DNA of 5,395 bases from positions 1 to 5,395 of the forward strand of contig CAYGJC010000034.1 of NCBI GenBank assembly GCA_964350245.1. The letters run 5' to 3'. Both the position numbers and the translations under genes were made by a program. The stretch comes from JAJACP01 sp964350245. Lineage in GTDB: Bacteria > Chlamydiota > Chlamydiia > Chlamydiales > JAAKFR01. The notes beneath the pieces are model-generated. The model had not been told where the DNA came from. It saw nothing but the letters and a program-made list of their open reading frames with translations, and did not search any database. Positions 1-5,395 of this stretch are shown here, piece after piece (the first letter of the stretch is position 1; each line of letters starts with the position of its first letter).

Positions 1-1
1 T

Positions 2-103
2 CGCCGAAGCTACGCAACGGCTCGCCTCTATGAAGAGGTTGCGCAACACACCCTGCCTAATATGACAAAAATCGAATTAGAAGAGCGGACAATGATTTTT
101 TGA
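2..103 (+). CDS. C-terminal end of an unrecognised protein, cut by the left window edge
   Basis: Reading from base 2, there is an open frame of 33 codons ending in TGA at 101-103. The peptide begins RRSYATARLYEEVAQHTLPN and ends in ELEERTMIF. It is charged and looks helical, with ordinary codon use, and it reads more like a real protein tail than the two other plus frames, which stop at 31-33 and 63-65. The start and most of the gene lie outside the window. I do not recognise the family. The gene would converge on nnr, with about 40 bases between the two stop codons. The short length makes a chance open frame possible. Confidence 0.5.
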   Translation, partial: RRSYATARLYEEVAQHTLPNMTKIELEERTMIF

Positions 104-104
104 A

Positions 105-142
105 AAAAGGATTTTTTATCAGATTGCATCCTTAAGCCTTTT
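105..142 (-). terminator. Possible weak terminator after nnr (may act on both strands)
   Basis: On the minus strand, just after the nnr stop, AAGGAT (133-128) can pair with ATCCTT (112-107) across a 15-base loop, and a run of six T follows at 108-103. AAAAGG/CCTTTT (142-137 with 110-105) is a competing pairing over the same sequence. The stem is short and AT-rich, so it would be a weak intrinsic terminator. Its position between two convergent genes is what one would expect for a shared terminator. Only the base pairing is seen; activity is inferred. Confidence 0.35.
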
Positions 143-144
143 GT

Positions 145-1644
145 TTAACTATACTCTCGAAATACCAATGGCAGTGCTTCTGTAATGTCTGTGGCAGTCA
201 TGCAATAAGAGGTAAGCTCATCTGCGGCATACTCACCTGCAAGAGCGTGTGCCTGCACACTTAAGAGCGCCGCCTTTAGTGGATCGCCTATCTGCGCTAA
301 AAACGCGGCGACAATACCTGTCAAAACATCGCCACTTCCCGCTGTGGCCATTCCTGGATCCCCATGGGCACAAAGGTGAGGCTTGAGACCCGGATGAAGG
401 ACAAATGTAGGTGCTCCTTTCAAAATCAAGGTCACTTGATGCGCATCAACATATTCCTGGCTCTTTTGTAAAAGCTCATGAAAAGGAATGGTCCCCTCCA
501 CTTTGAGAAGACGTTTCATCTCACCATGATGGGGGGTTAATACAACTTCAGGCGGAATAGGAAGACTATGATGCGCAATCAAGGTGAGCGCGTCTGCGTC
601 AATCACACAAGGACGGTCAATGGCGGGCAACACTTTTTTCAGCAGTTTTAACGCAGCGTGAGAAGTTCCTAGCCCAGGGCCAATAAAGAGGGCTGCAGCG
701 CGCTCAAAAGCCTCCAACACGGTATGAATATCTCCCTCCTTATATCCCTGACGAATCACTTCATAAGGGGCAAAGGCAAGCTCACTTTCCATTCCAGCAG
801 GATGGAGCAATCGTACGATGCCCGCACCGGCTCGTAGAGCTGTGAAGCTAGACATAATAGGTGCTCCGGGCATCCCGGTCGCGCCTCCTAAACCGACAAC
901 ATATCCAGCCTGATACTTGTGTCGATTCCGGACAAGGGGAGGAAAAAAAGCCTGCATCATCGGCTCGTCAATGAGAGTGAAGTCGGCATCCGCTTGATCG
1001 ATGCGTTCGCTTCCTAAGCCAAAATCGTAGATTGAGATTTTTCCCACATAATTCCACGCCTCTCCTACAAAGCATCCCGTTTTGGGAAGCCCCAAAAAAA
1101 GAGTCTCAACTGCATCTATAGCCACACCACCGATTGAGCCGGTCGTGCCATCGATGCCCGAAGGCACGTCAATCGCAATAATCGGGATTCCCGATCGATT
1201 GGCACTCTCAATCGCACGCCGATATAACCCCGTCACTTCACCATGAAAACCGGTGCCAAGAATGCCATCTAATAAAACTTCTGCCTCAGAAAAGTCGATA
1301 TTTGATGACTCTTGGACATACTCGATCAGACCCCCTGCATCGACAAACCGTTTACTTTGCAGTTGGCAGAGAGGAGAGCTCTTCTCGAATGAGGCAAAAG
1401 AGAGCGCATGCACATGAAAACCTCCTTGAAGGAGGATCGCACCGGCCACATATGCGTCGCCCGCGTTGTTTCCCGAGCCGCACAATAAGGTGATATCAGG
1501 CTTTAGATGATAACGACCTATAAAGCTCTGCACGTGCCCAGCAACGCCTGCCCCGGCTGAATTCATAAACTCCTCCTCAGAAGCTCCCTGACTGTAGGCA
1601 AGTTGCTCAATTCTAGCCATTTCACGTGCTTTGACTACTTTCAT
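145..1644 (-). CDS. nnr: Bifunctional NAD(P)H-hydrate epimerase / ADP- or ATP-dependent NAD(P)H-hydrate dehydratase
   Basis: Cytosolic metabolite-repair enzyme: the N-terminal domain epimerises damaged hydrated NADH/NADPH and the C-terminal ribokinase-like domain dehydrates it back using ADP or ATP. The N-terminal YjeF domain (about 1-225) shows CGSGNNAGDAY near 55-65, DGILGTG at 126-132 and IAIDVPSGID at 157-166. The dehydratase domain (about 240-499) shows HKYQAGYVVGLGG at 242-254, GPGLG at 322-326, VIDADAL at 347-353, LTPHHGE at 369-375 and GDPGMATAGSGDVLTG at 428-443, with the expected catalytic Asp at 439. The 499-residue length matches the fused family. ATG 1644 is chosen because AAGGA lies 5 bases upstream of it. 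ATG 1650 also fits and would overlap the preceding TGA as ATGA, but it sits against the ribosome site with no spacer. The frame extends to a TTG at 1668, which is unlikely. This is the last gene of the operon. Unusual: the common NNGGDG epimerase motif reads NNAGDA here. Confidence 0.95.
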   Translation of the reverse strand: MKVVKAREMARIEQLAYSQGASEEEFMNSAGAGVAGHVQSFIGRYHLKPDITLLCGSGNNAGDAYVAGAILLQGGFHVHALSFASFEKSSPLCQLQSKRFVDAGGLIEYVQESSNIDFSEAEVLLDGILGTGFHGEVTGLYRRAIESANRSGIPIIAIDVPSGIDGTTGSIGGVAIDAVETLFLGLPKTGCFVGEAWNYVGKISIYDFGLGSERIDQADADFTLIDEPMMQAFFPPLVRNRHKYQAGYVVGLGGATGMPGAPIMSSFTALRAGAGIVRLLHPAGMESELAFAPYEVIRQGYKEGDIHTVLEAFERAAALFIGPGLGTSHAALKLLKKVLPAIDRPCVIDADALTLIAHHSLPIPPEVVLTPHHGEMKRLLKVEGTIPFHELLQKSQEYVDAHQVTLILKGAPTFVLHPGLKPHLCAHGDPGMATAGSGDVLTGIVAAFLAQIGDPLKAALLSVQAHALAGEYAADELTSYCMTATDITEALPLVFREYS

Positions 1645-1646
1645 AC

Positions 1647-2138
1647 TCATCCTTCTGTTTCGTACCAAAAACGTTCCACGGTAAAGAGATCCATTGGTTC
1701 GTTATGATCGACAATCCCAAGTCTTTCAAAAGCCCGACGCGTGATGTGCTCCATTAGAAACACATGCGCTTTATAGGCGCCAGGTGGATAGAGCACTCCG
1801 ACAGCATCTACGCCTAAACTCAGCATCCCTTCTCCTAAAATCAACAAGCCAACTAAAAGGCGTACTTTTCTTTGTGTGAGTTGTTCTTCCTCTACAGACT
1901 GGATATGCCCTAAAAGATAGTGGAGAGCAAGCGCTATGTTGGCAAAGAATGAGCCTGCAACAACTACGGTTTTAAATGCAGCATACAGAAGATGCTCGGC
2001 CATGCCGGCTGCATAGGCAATAGTAGACTCTTTAGCGCCTTTAGCCCGCTCCCAATTAGATGCGAGATGGTGGGCATGATTGGTTAAAGCCAAACCAAAA
2101 ATAAAAGTATCAAATCTGTCTACTAGTGCTGAGTTCAT
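1647..2138 (-). CDS. Uncharacterised small hydrophobic protein between mreC and nnr
   Basis: I do not recognise this 163-residue protein. From ATG 2138 it has an amphipathic N-terminal part with Lys/Glu and His-His (1-45). A hydrophobic stretch follows at about 47-77, then a charged linker containing VEEEQLTQRK (about 82-91), a second hydrophobic Gly/Leu-rich stretch at about 91-116, and a soluble acidic/aromatic tail ending in RFWYETEG. Two membrane-associated helices are plausible; no signal peptide or catalytic motif is visible. The frame is open further upstream (ATG 2168, ATG 2165, TTG 2189), giving up to 180 residues. I prefer 2138 because it gives the smallest overlap with mreC (29 bases), although its ribosome site is poor, which suggests coupled translation. 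Its place right after mreC is where mreD often sits, but MreD normally has five or six membrane helices and this protein does not. It may be a lineage-specific family. Confidence 0.8.
   Translation of the reverse strand: MNSALVDRFDTFIFGLALTNHAHHLASNWERAKGAKESTIAYAAGMAEHLLYAAFKTVVVAGSFFANIALALHYLLGHIQSVEEEQLTQRKVRLLVGLLILGEGMLSLGVDAVGVLYPPGAYKAHVFLMEHITRRAFERLGIVDHNEPMDLFTVERFWYETEG
1650..1657 (-). promoter_or_regulatory. Ribosome binding site that decides the nnr start
   Basis: On the minus strand AGAAGGAT lies inside the last codons of the upstream gene. The core AAGGA is 5 bases from ATG 1644 but immediately abuts ATG 1650, so spacing favours 1644. It is the clearest Shine-Dalgarno match in the operon; the starts of mreC and of the small membrane protein have none of comparable quality. 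Confidence 0.6.
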
Positions 2139-3123
2139 AGACCTGGTTAGGTTGATCCTCTTCATCATAGCCAACAGGAGGGATGACAAAAAGAGTTTGT
2201 ATCGAATCCAAATTTTCTACAACAGGAATGGCCTCTATTTCGTAGGTATACCCTCCCTCACGCAAGGGGAAAACCTTTGTGACCTCAGCAACGGAGAGCC
2301 CGGGCGGGAAGACTCCATCCATGCCGGTCGTCACAAGCACATCATTCACTTGAATCAACGGCCTATCCCCCACAAGTTCTTGGGCAGGCCCCTCTTCATC
2401 AGGAAAGTCATAATTAAACCCAATGCCGCGGAGTGTATGATTTGAACTCCGCCAAAGGGGTGTTCCCGCACCCTGTAAAATTCCCTTAGCCAAGTACCAC
2501 CCCTCCCCCTCTTCCGATAAGCGCTCTTTAAACACTGACAACGTACGCCGCAACGCACTTTGCTCCTCTTTTGAAAGGGGAAGATCATGACGGAAGCTCA
2601 GATGACGCAAAACAGGATGGATATACTCAACCAACAATCGATTTTGTACATGACCGCGCACAGCGCGCACAGCTGGTTTTAATCCCACATCCGTGATCAA
2701 GCGTACGCGAGATTGTTTTTTACCGACGTAGTCAATCACACCGACAAGAGACTGCCCCACAATAACAGGGCTATTTTTTTGGATGCAGGAATCAGTCAAT
2801 GCCCCGACGTTGATCCAAACGGAACTGGACCAACTACCCGGATCACGGTAGATGACCTGTGCCGGTATGGCTTTATTATGGACAGAAACTGTATGATCAA
2901 GAAAAGAGCGTAGCTTGTCGATCTCAATGTGGAGTAGGTGATTTTCAGCTCTCAACCGCTCACACTCAGAATCTTTGGAAGCACTGCTTACCACTTTGAA
3001 AGCAGGTGAAAAGAAAGCAAAAAGTTTTCCGCGCAAGGAACGGGTAAATAAGGGAGGCAAGCTCAGGAGGAGAAAAAGAGCGCCTAACAAAAGAAGATAT
3101 TTTTTGTACGGATATCTACGCAT
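2110..3123 (-). CDS. mreC: Rod shape-determining protein MreC (diverged)
   Basis: Inner-membrane scaffold of the elongation machinery that links cytoplasmic MreB to peptidoglycan synthases; most of the protein would lie in the periplasm. The 337 residues show a basic N-terminus, one membrane helix (about 8-26), a short coiled coil (about 52-77, ECERLRAENHLLHIEIDKLR) and then the MreC beta domains. Family hallmarks are AQVIYRDPGSWSSSVWINVG (88-107), SLVGVIDYVGKKQSRVRLITD (125-145) and DVLVTTGMDGVFPPGLSVAEV (261-281). Between the beta domains, residues about 170-240 carry more sequence than I expect, including a charged helical segment (184-208). The ATG at 3123-3121 overlaps the end of the aminotransferase gene by 8 bases and has no clear ribosome site, so translation is probably coupled. 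In Chlamydiae, which lack FtsZ, the MreB system serves division; its role here is inferred from that. Confidence 0.9.
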   Translation of the reverse strand: MRRYPYKKYLLLLGALFLLLSLPPLFTRSLRGKLFAFFSPAFKVVSSASKDSECERLRAENHLLHIEIDKLRSFLDHTVSVHNKAIPAQVIYRDPGSWSSSVWINVGALTDSCIQKNSPVIVGQSLVGVIDYVGKKQSRVRLITDVGLKPAVRAVRGHVQNRLLVEYIHPVLRHLSFRHDLPLSKEEQSALRRTLSVFKERLSEEGEGWYLAKGILQGAGTPLWRSSNHTLRGIGFNYDFPDEEGPAQELVGDRPLIQVNDVLVTTGMDGVFPPGLSVAEVTKVFPLREGGYTYEIEAIPVVENLDSIQTLFVIPPVGYDEEDQPNQVYELSTSRQI

Positions 3124-4297
3124 AAGAGGTCACGGCAAGAATGGCTTCTGCTACGTATGACACATTTTGTTGATTCAATCCAGCTACATTAATACGGCCA
3201 TCGGGGGGAAGATAAATCCCATAGTCAGCAATCAAGCGTTCGACTGCATCTGCGTTCAATCCCGTGTAGGAAAACATGCCCAATTGTGTTGCTAAGCAGT
3301 CAAAACGATCCGTTTGTGTCGCTAAAAGAGAGACCAAAGTGCTCCGCATTTCATTAATGCGCTCATACATACTCCTCAGCTCATCTCTCCACATTTTTTT
3401 GAGCTGCTCATCTCCCAAAATGCGTGCAACGAGGCGCGCGCCATGGCAGGGCGGATTTGAATAAAGTCCTCGGATGACCATTTTGAGACGAGATCCGACT
3501 CGCTTTGCTTCTCCTTCGGAGGCGCACACGATGTAAAGAGCTCCTGTTCGTTCGGCATAGAGGCCGAAATTTTTCGAATGCGAAACAGCCACTGTGCATT
3601 GTAAACCTGCTTCCACAAAAAGACGCACCGCAGCAGCATCTTTTTCAGGATCCCCCCCAAAGCCTTGATAGGCAAAATCGAAAAAGGGAAAAAGTCTCCG
3701 TGACTCGAGCCGTTCACAAAGTGCTTTCCACTGCTCAACGGACGGGTCAAAACCCGTTGGATTGTGGCAACATCCCTGCAAAAGGACAAGACTTCCCTCA
3801 GGCATATGATTGAGTGATTCATAAAACGCTTCAAAATGAAAACAACGCGCTTTTGCGTCATAGTAAGGGTACGTTTCTACTTCCAACCCCGCATCGGCAA
3901 AGATACGGTTGTGATTGGCCCACGTTGGGTCTGAGATAAAGATACGCTTACACCCATGGAGATGCATAAATGCGCTTCCCACTCTAAGAGCTGCTGTCCC
4001 ACCCACCGTTTGGGCGCCATAAATCCGTTCACTTGGTCCACCGAATACCAGCTGCTTCGCCGCCTCGACATATCCCGGATCCCCATCAATCGGAAGGTAA
4101 TCTTTACTTATTTCACTTGTGTACAGCTGCGCTTCGGCCTGTTTAACCGCTTTTAAGATCAGCGGCTTCAGATCGGCTGTCTTGTAGACTCCAGCACCTA
4201 AATTGACCTTAGAATTTCGCTTGTCAGCAGAAAAGGCTGTATTGAGGCCGAAGATCAGGTCTGGAGGAGCTTGTTTAACATTTTCAAAAAAGTCCAT
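3116..4297 (-). CDS. aspC/tyrB: Aspartate/aromatic amino acid aminotransferase (class I, PLP-dependent)
   Basis: Cytosolic PLP enzyme that moves an amino group between aspartate or aromatic amino acids and 2-oxoglutarate. It belongs to the AspC/TyrB subgroup (Ialpha). From ATG 4297 (393 residues) the landmarks are NLGAGVYK (32-39), DYLPIDG (66-72), SDPTWANH (122-129, the cofactor-stacking Trp), HNPTG (178-182), FDFAYQG (206-212, the Asp that pairs with the PLP ring and the Tyr contacting its oxygen), SHSKNFG (239-245) with Schiff-base Lys242, and ERTG with phosphate-binding Arg250. Both substrate-carboxylate arginines of AspC (Arg292 and Arg386) have equivalents, in VIRGLYSNPP (Arg276) and GRINVAG (Arg368), so the enzyme should be active. 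An in-frame GTG at 4315 would add six residues, but the protein that starts MDFFENV aligns naturally with the family N-terminus. It is the first gene of the operon and overlaps mreC by 8 bases. Sequence alone does not separate aspartate from aromatic preference. Confidence 0.95.
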   Translation of the reverse strand: MDFFENVKQAPPDLIFGLNTAFSADKRNSKVNLGAGVYKTADLKPLILKAVKQAEAQLYTSEISKDYLPIDGDPGYVEAAKQLVFGGPSERIYGAQTVGGTAALRVGSAFMHLHGCKRIFISDPTWANHNRIFADAGLEVETYPYYDAKARCFHFEAFYESLNHMPEGSLVLLQGCCHNPTGFDPSVEQWKALCERLESRRLFPFFDFAYQGFGGDPEKDAAAVRLFVEAGLQCTVAVSHSKNFGLYAERTGALYIVCASEGEAKRVGSRLKMVIRGLYSNPPCHGARLVARILGDEQLKKMWRDELRSMYERINEMRSTLVSLLATQTDRFDCLATQLGMFSYTGLNADAVERLIADYGIYLPPDGRINVAGLNQQNVSYVAEAILAVTSYA

Positions 4298-4305
4298 AGG
4301 GGCAT

Positions 4306-4334
4306 AGACTAGCACGCTTCTTTGTTCTTCTCAA
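4306..4334 (-). promoter_or_regulatory. Candidate promoter of the aminotransferase-mreC-nnr operon
   Basis: On the minus strand TTGAGA (4334-4329) is separated by 17 bases from TAGTCT (4311-4306). The -35 matches the consensus at five of six bases and the -10 at only three. Transcription from it would begin about two bases before ATG 4297, giving a nearly leaderless message, which fits the absence of a well-spaced ribosome site before that ATG. The match is weak and may be chance. Confidence 0.25.
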
Positions 4335-4356
4335 GAAAAGGAGGGATTGATAGACT
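4328..4356 (+). promoter_or_regulatory. Candidate promoter of the tRNA-Ala gene
   Basis: TTCTCA (4328-4333) and TAGACT (4351-4356) are 17 bases apart, each matching the sigma70-type consensus at four of six bases. Transcription would start near 4363, about 12 bases before the mature tRNA, a normal 5' leader. The -35 overlaps the -35 proposed for the divergent operon. Some promoter must lie in this short gap unless transcription comes from within the operon; these exact boxes are tentative. Confidence 0.3.
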
Positions 4357-4374
4357 CTCTCTTCCCAGTTTAGG

Positions 4375-4447
4375 GGGGCGTTAGCTCAATTGGTAGAGCG
4401 CAACAATGGCATTGTTGAGGTCATCGGTTCGATTCCGTTACGCTCCA
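4375..4447 (+). tRNA. tRNA-Ala, anticodon GGC
   Basis: All four arms fold: acceptor GGGGCGT (4375-4381) with ACGCTCC (4440-4446), D stem GCTC/GAGC (4384-4387 and 4396-4399), anticodon stem CAACA/TGTTG (4401-4405 and 4413-4417), and T arm 4423-4439 with loop TTCGATT. The anticodon GGC is at 4408-4410 and reads GCC/GCU alanine codons. The acceptor contains a G3-U70 wobble pair, the classic alanine identity element. Position 32 is A and 38 is T, the A32-U38 combination known to tune decoding by bacterial tRNA-Ala(GGC). The 3' CCA is not encoded (the discriminator A is followed by more A), so it must be added by the CCA enzyme. The second T-stem pair (50-64) is a T-T mismatch. Transcription diverges from the aminotransferase operon. 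Confidence 0.97.
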
Positions 4448-4470
4448 AAAAATCTTCTACTCTTTTTTTT
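4447..4470 (+). terminator. Probable terminator between tRNA-Ala and the ABC exporter
   Basis: A run of six A (4447-4452) faces a run of eight T (4463-4470) across a short loop, so RNA from either strand can form an A-U hairpin ending in a U-rich tract. It fills the 21-base gap between the 3' end of the tRNA and the stop codon of the convergent ABC gene. There is no GC-rich stem, so strength is uncertain; on the plus strand the T-run directly after the structured tRNA may be enough. Confidence 0.4.
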
Positions 4471-5395
4471 ATTGTAAAGCGGTTGACTCTAGATGATCAC
4501 TAACTAAGTAGTTTTCTGCTTGCAAGGAGAATAGTTGAGCATACTCTCCCTCAAGAGCCATCAAATGACTATGTTTTCCCTCTTCCACAAGCTTTCCATT
4601 TTTAAACACTAACAGTCTATCAGCCATTTTCACCGAGCCTAATCTATGTGTGATGAGGATGACCGTTTTCCCATCTGAATTTTGCGTAAAACGTTGAAAG
4701 ACCTCATATTCGCTCCGTGGATCTAAAGCAGCAGTCGGTTCATCAAGTATAAGGAGACTTGCGTCTCTTAAAAATGCCCGAGACATTGCCAATTTTTGCC
4801 ACTCACCACCAGAAAGAGTGGTTCCTCCAAATTCTTTTCCAAGCTTTGAATCAAAACCATTTGGTAAATTGTTGACGACAGAATGTAGTCCACCTTTTTT
4901 GGAAGCCTCTACAATTTCATCATGCTCGGCAAACAAATCACTGAGAGAAATGTTCTCTTTCACAGATAGTTGATACTGCCCAAAATCCTGGAAAACACCG
5001 CTTAGACTCTTCCTCCAGGCTTCTATATCTAGTTCTTTAATATCGACTCCATCCACAGTAATCCGCCCATCAGACGGATCATAAAATCTTGCTAACAGTT
5101 TTACAATCGTGGATTTTCCTGCCCCATTTTCACCAACAATGGCCACCCTCTCTCCCGATTTAATTGAAAAAGTAACATTTCTTAAAGCCGCTCTTCCATC
5201 AGGATATTTAAAAGAAACATTTTCAAAATCAATTTGTTTACTAGGCAAGTGTTCAGGAGGAATTAAAGGCTCTAAACTTTGATAAAGACCACACAAATTT
5301 TGTTTTAAAAAAGTTTTAAATTTTTTAAAAAACAACAGAGTTGGCTTCAACATTCCAATATTTGCAATACATCCAGACAATTGGAGCTGAGTCAT
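4469..5395 (-). CDS. ABC exporter, C-terminal ATP-binding part (N-terminus cut by right window edge)
   Basis: This is the nucleotide-binding half of an exporter-type ABC transporter that hydrolyses ATP on the cytoplasmic face of the inner membrane. The 308 visible residues contain an A-loop Tyr64 (FKYPDG), Walker A GENGAGKST (88-96), Q-loop Gln136 (VFQDFGQYQ), signature LSGGEWQ (194-200), Walker B LLILDEP (214-220), the D-loop AALD (222-225) and switch His250 (LITHRL). All catalytic residues are intact. Residues 1-50 resemble the last transmembrane helix and linker of a fused permease-ATPase, so the gene probably continues beyond the window to about 600 residues, although the window happens to end on an ATG. 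The signature with Glu-Trp-Gln and the ending EYAQLFSLQAENY are typical of peptide, bacteriocin or multidrug exporters; the substrate cannot be told. Base composition is clearly AT-richer than in the neighbouring operon, most strongly near 5160-5340. Confidence 0.9.
   Translation of the reverse strand: MTQLQLSGCIANIGMLKPTLLFFKKFKTFLKQNLCGLYQSLEPLIPPEHLPSKQIDFENVSFKYPDGRAALRNVTFSIKSGERVAIVGENGAGKSTIVKLLARFYDPSDGRITVDGVDIKELDIEAWRKSLSGVFQDFGQYQLSVKENISLSDLFAEHDEIVEASKKGGLHSVVNNLPNGFDSKLGKEFGGTTLSGGEWQKLAMSRAFLRDASLLILDEPTAALDPRSEYEVFQRFTQNSDGKTVILITHRLGSVKMADRLLVFKNGKLVEEGKHSHLMALEGEYAQLFSLQAENYLVSDHLESTALQ

Noticed and set aside
13..47. Inverted repeat CGCAAC...GTTGCG with an inner CTCT/AGAG stem, plus the palindrome GTTGCGCAAC at 38-47
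   Set aside because: It lies within the probable plus-strand coding tail, has an asymmetric bulge and no T-run, so a terminator or operator role is not supported.
1645..1668. TTG 1668 as the nnr start
   Set aside because: The extra residues are not family-like and would extend the overlap with the upstream gene; the ribosome site spacing points to ATG 1644.
2080..2445. Plus-strand open frame of 121 codons
   Set aside because: It lies antisense to the conserved end of mreC and the start of the small protein gene; its peptide shows no family features.
3505..3813. Plus-strand open frame of 102 codons
   Set aside because: Antisense to the aminotransferase core; Arg/Gln-rich shadow peptide without motifs.
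3376..3861. Minus-strand open frame of 161 codons inside the aminotransferase gene
   Set aside because: It is an alternate frame of a gene with complete, intact active-site motifs; the peptide has no recognisable domain.
4297..4315. GTG at 4315 as the aminotransferase start
   Set aside because: It would add six residues before the natural family N-terminus. A weak GAGAAG 11 bases upstream keeps it possible, but ATG 4297 fits homology better.

Overview
The window looks like a stretch of bacterial chromosome, most likely from the phylum Chlamydiae, and probably an environmental (Waddlia/Parachlamydia-like) lineage rather than Chlamydia itself. The basis is my recollection that Chlamydia genomes carry an alanine tRNA gene beside an aromatic/aspartate aminotransferase gene, followed by an MreC-like gene. 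The mid-40s GC impression and the diverged MreC fit this, but no database search was possible, so the phylum call is moderate (about 0.6).

Layout, left to right. Positions 2-103 hold the last codons of a plus-strand gene entering from outside the window. It converges on a minus-strand operon covering about 4300 down to 145. In transcription order the operon contains an aspartate/aromatic aminotransferase, the cell-shape protein MreC, a small unrecognised hydrophobic protein, and a bifunctional NAD(P)H-hydrate repair enzyme (Nnr). The first two junctions overlap, and the third has either a 4-base overlap or a 2-base gap depending on the start, so this is almost certainly one transcript with coupled translation. 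A short divergent intergenic region (about 4298-4374) separates the operon from a plus-strand tRNA-Ala(GGC). That tRNA converges on the C-terminal part of an ABC exporter on the minus strand, which is cut by the right edge of the window and is visibly more AT-rich than the rest.

How the genes fit together: the aminotransferase supplies aspartate, glutamate or aromatic amino acids by PLP-dependent transamination. MreC is an inner-membrane scaffold of the MreB-directed peptidoglycan machinery. Nnr repairs damaged hydrated NADH/NADPH. No shared pathway is obvious, and the arrangement looks like a conserved housekeeping neighbourhood. The most interesting open question is the small hydrophobic protein directly after mreC, the position that mreD holds in many bacteria. 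I found no transposons, CRISPR arrays, defence systems or other clear novel machinery.
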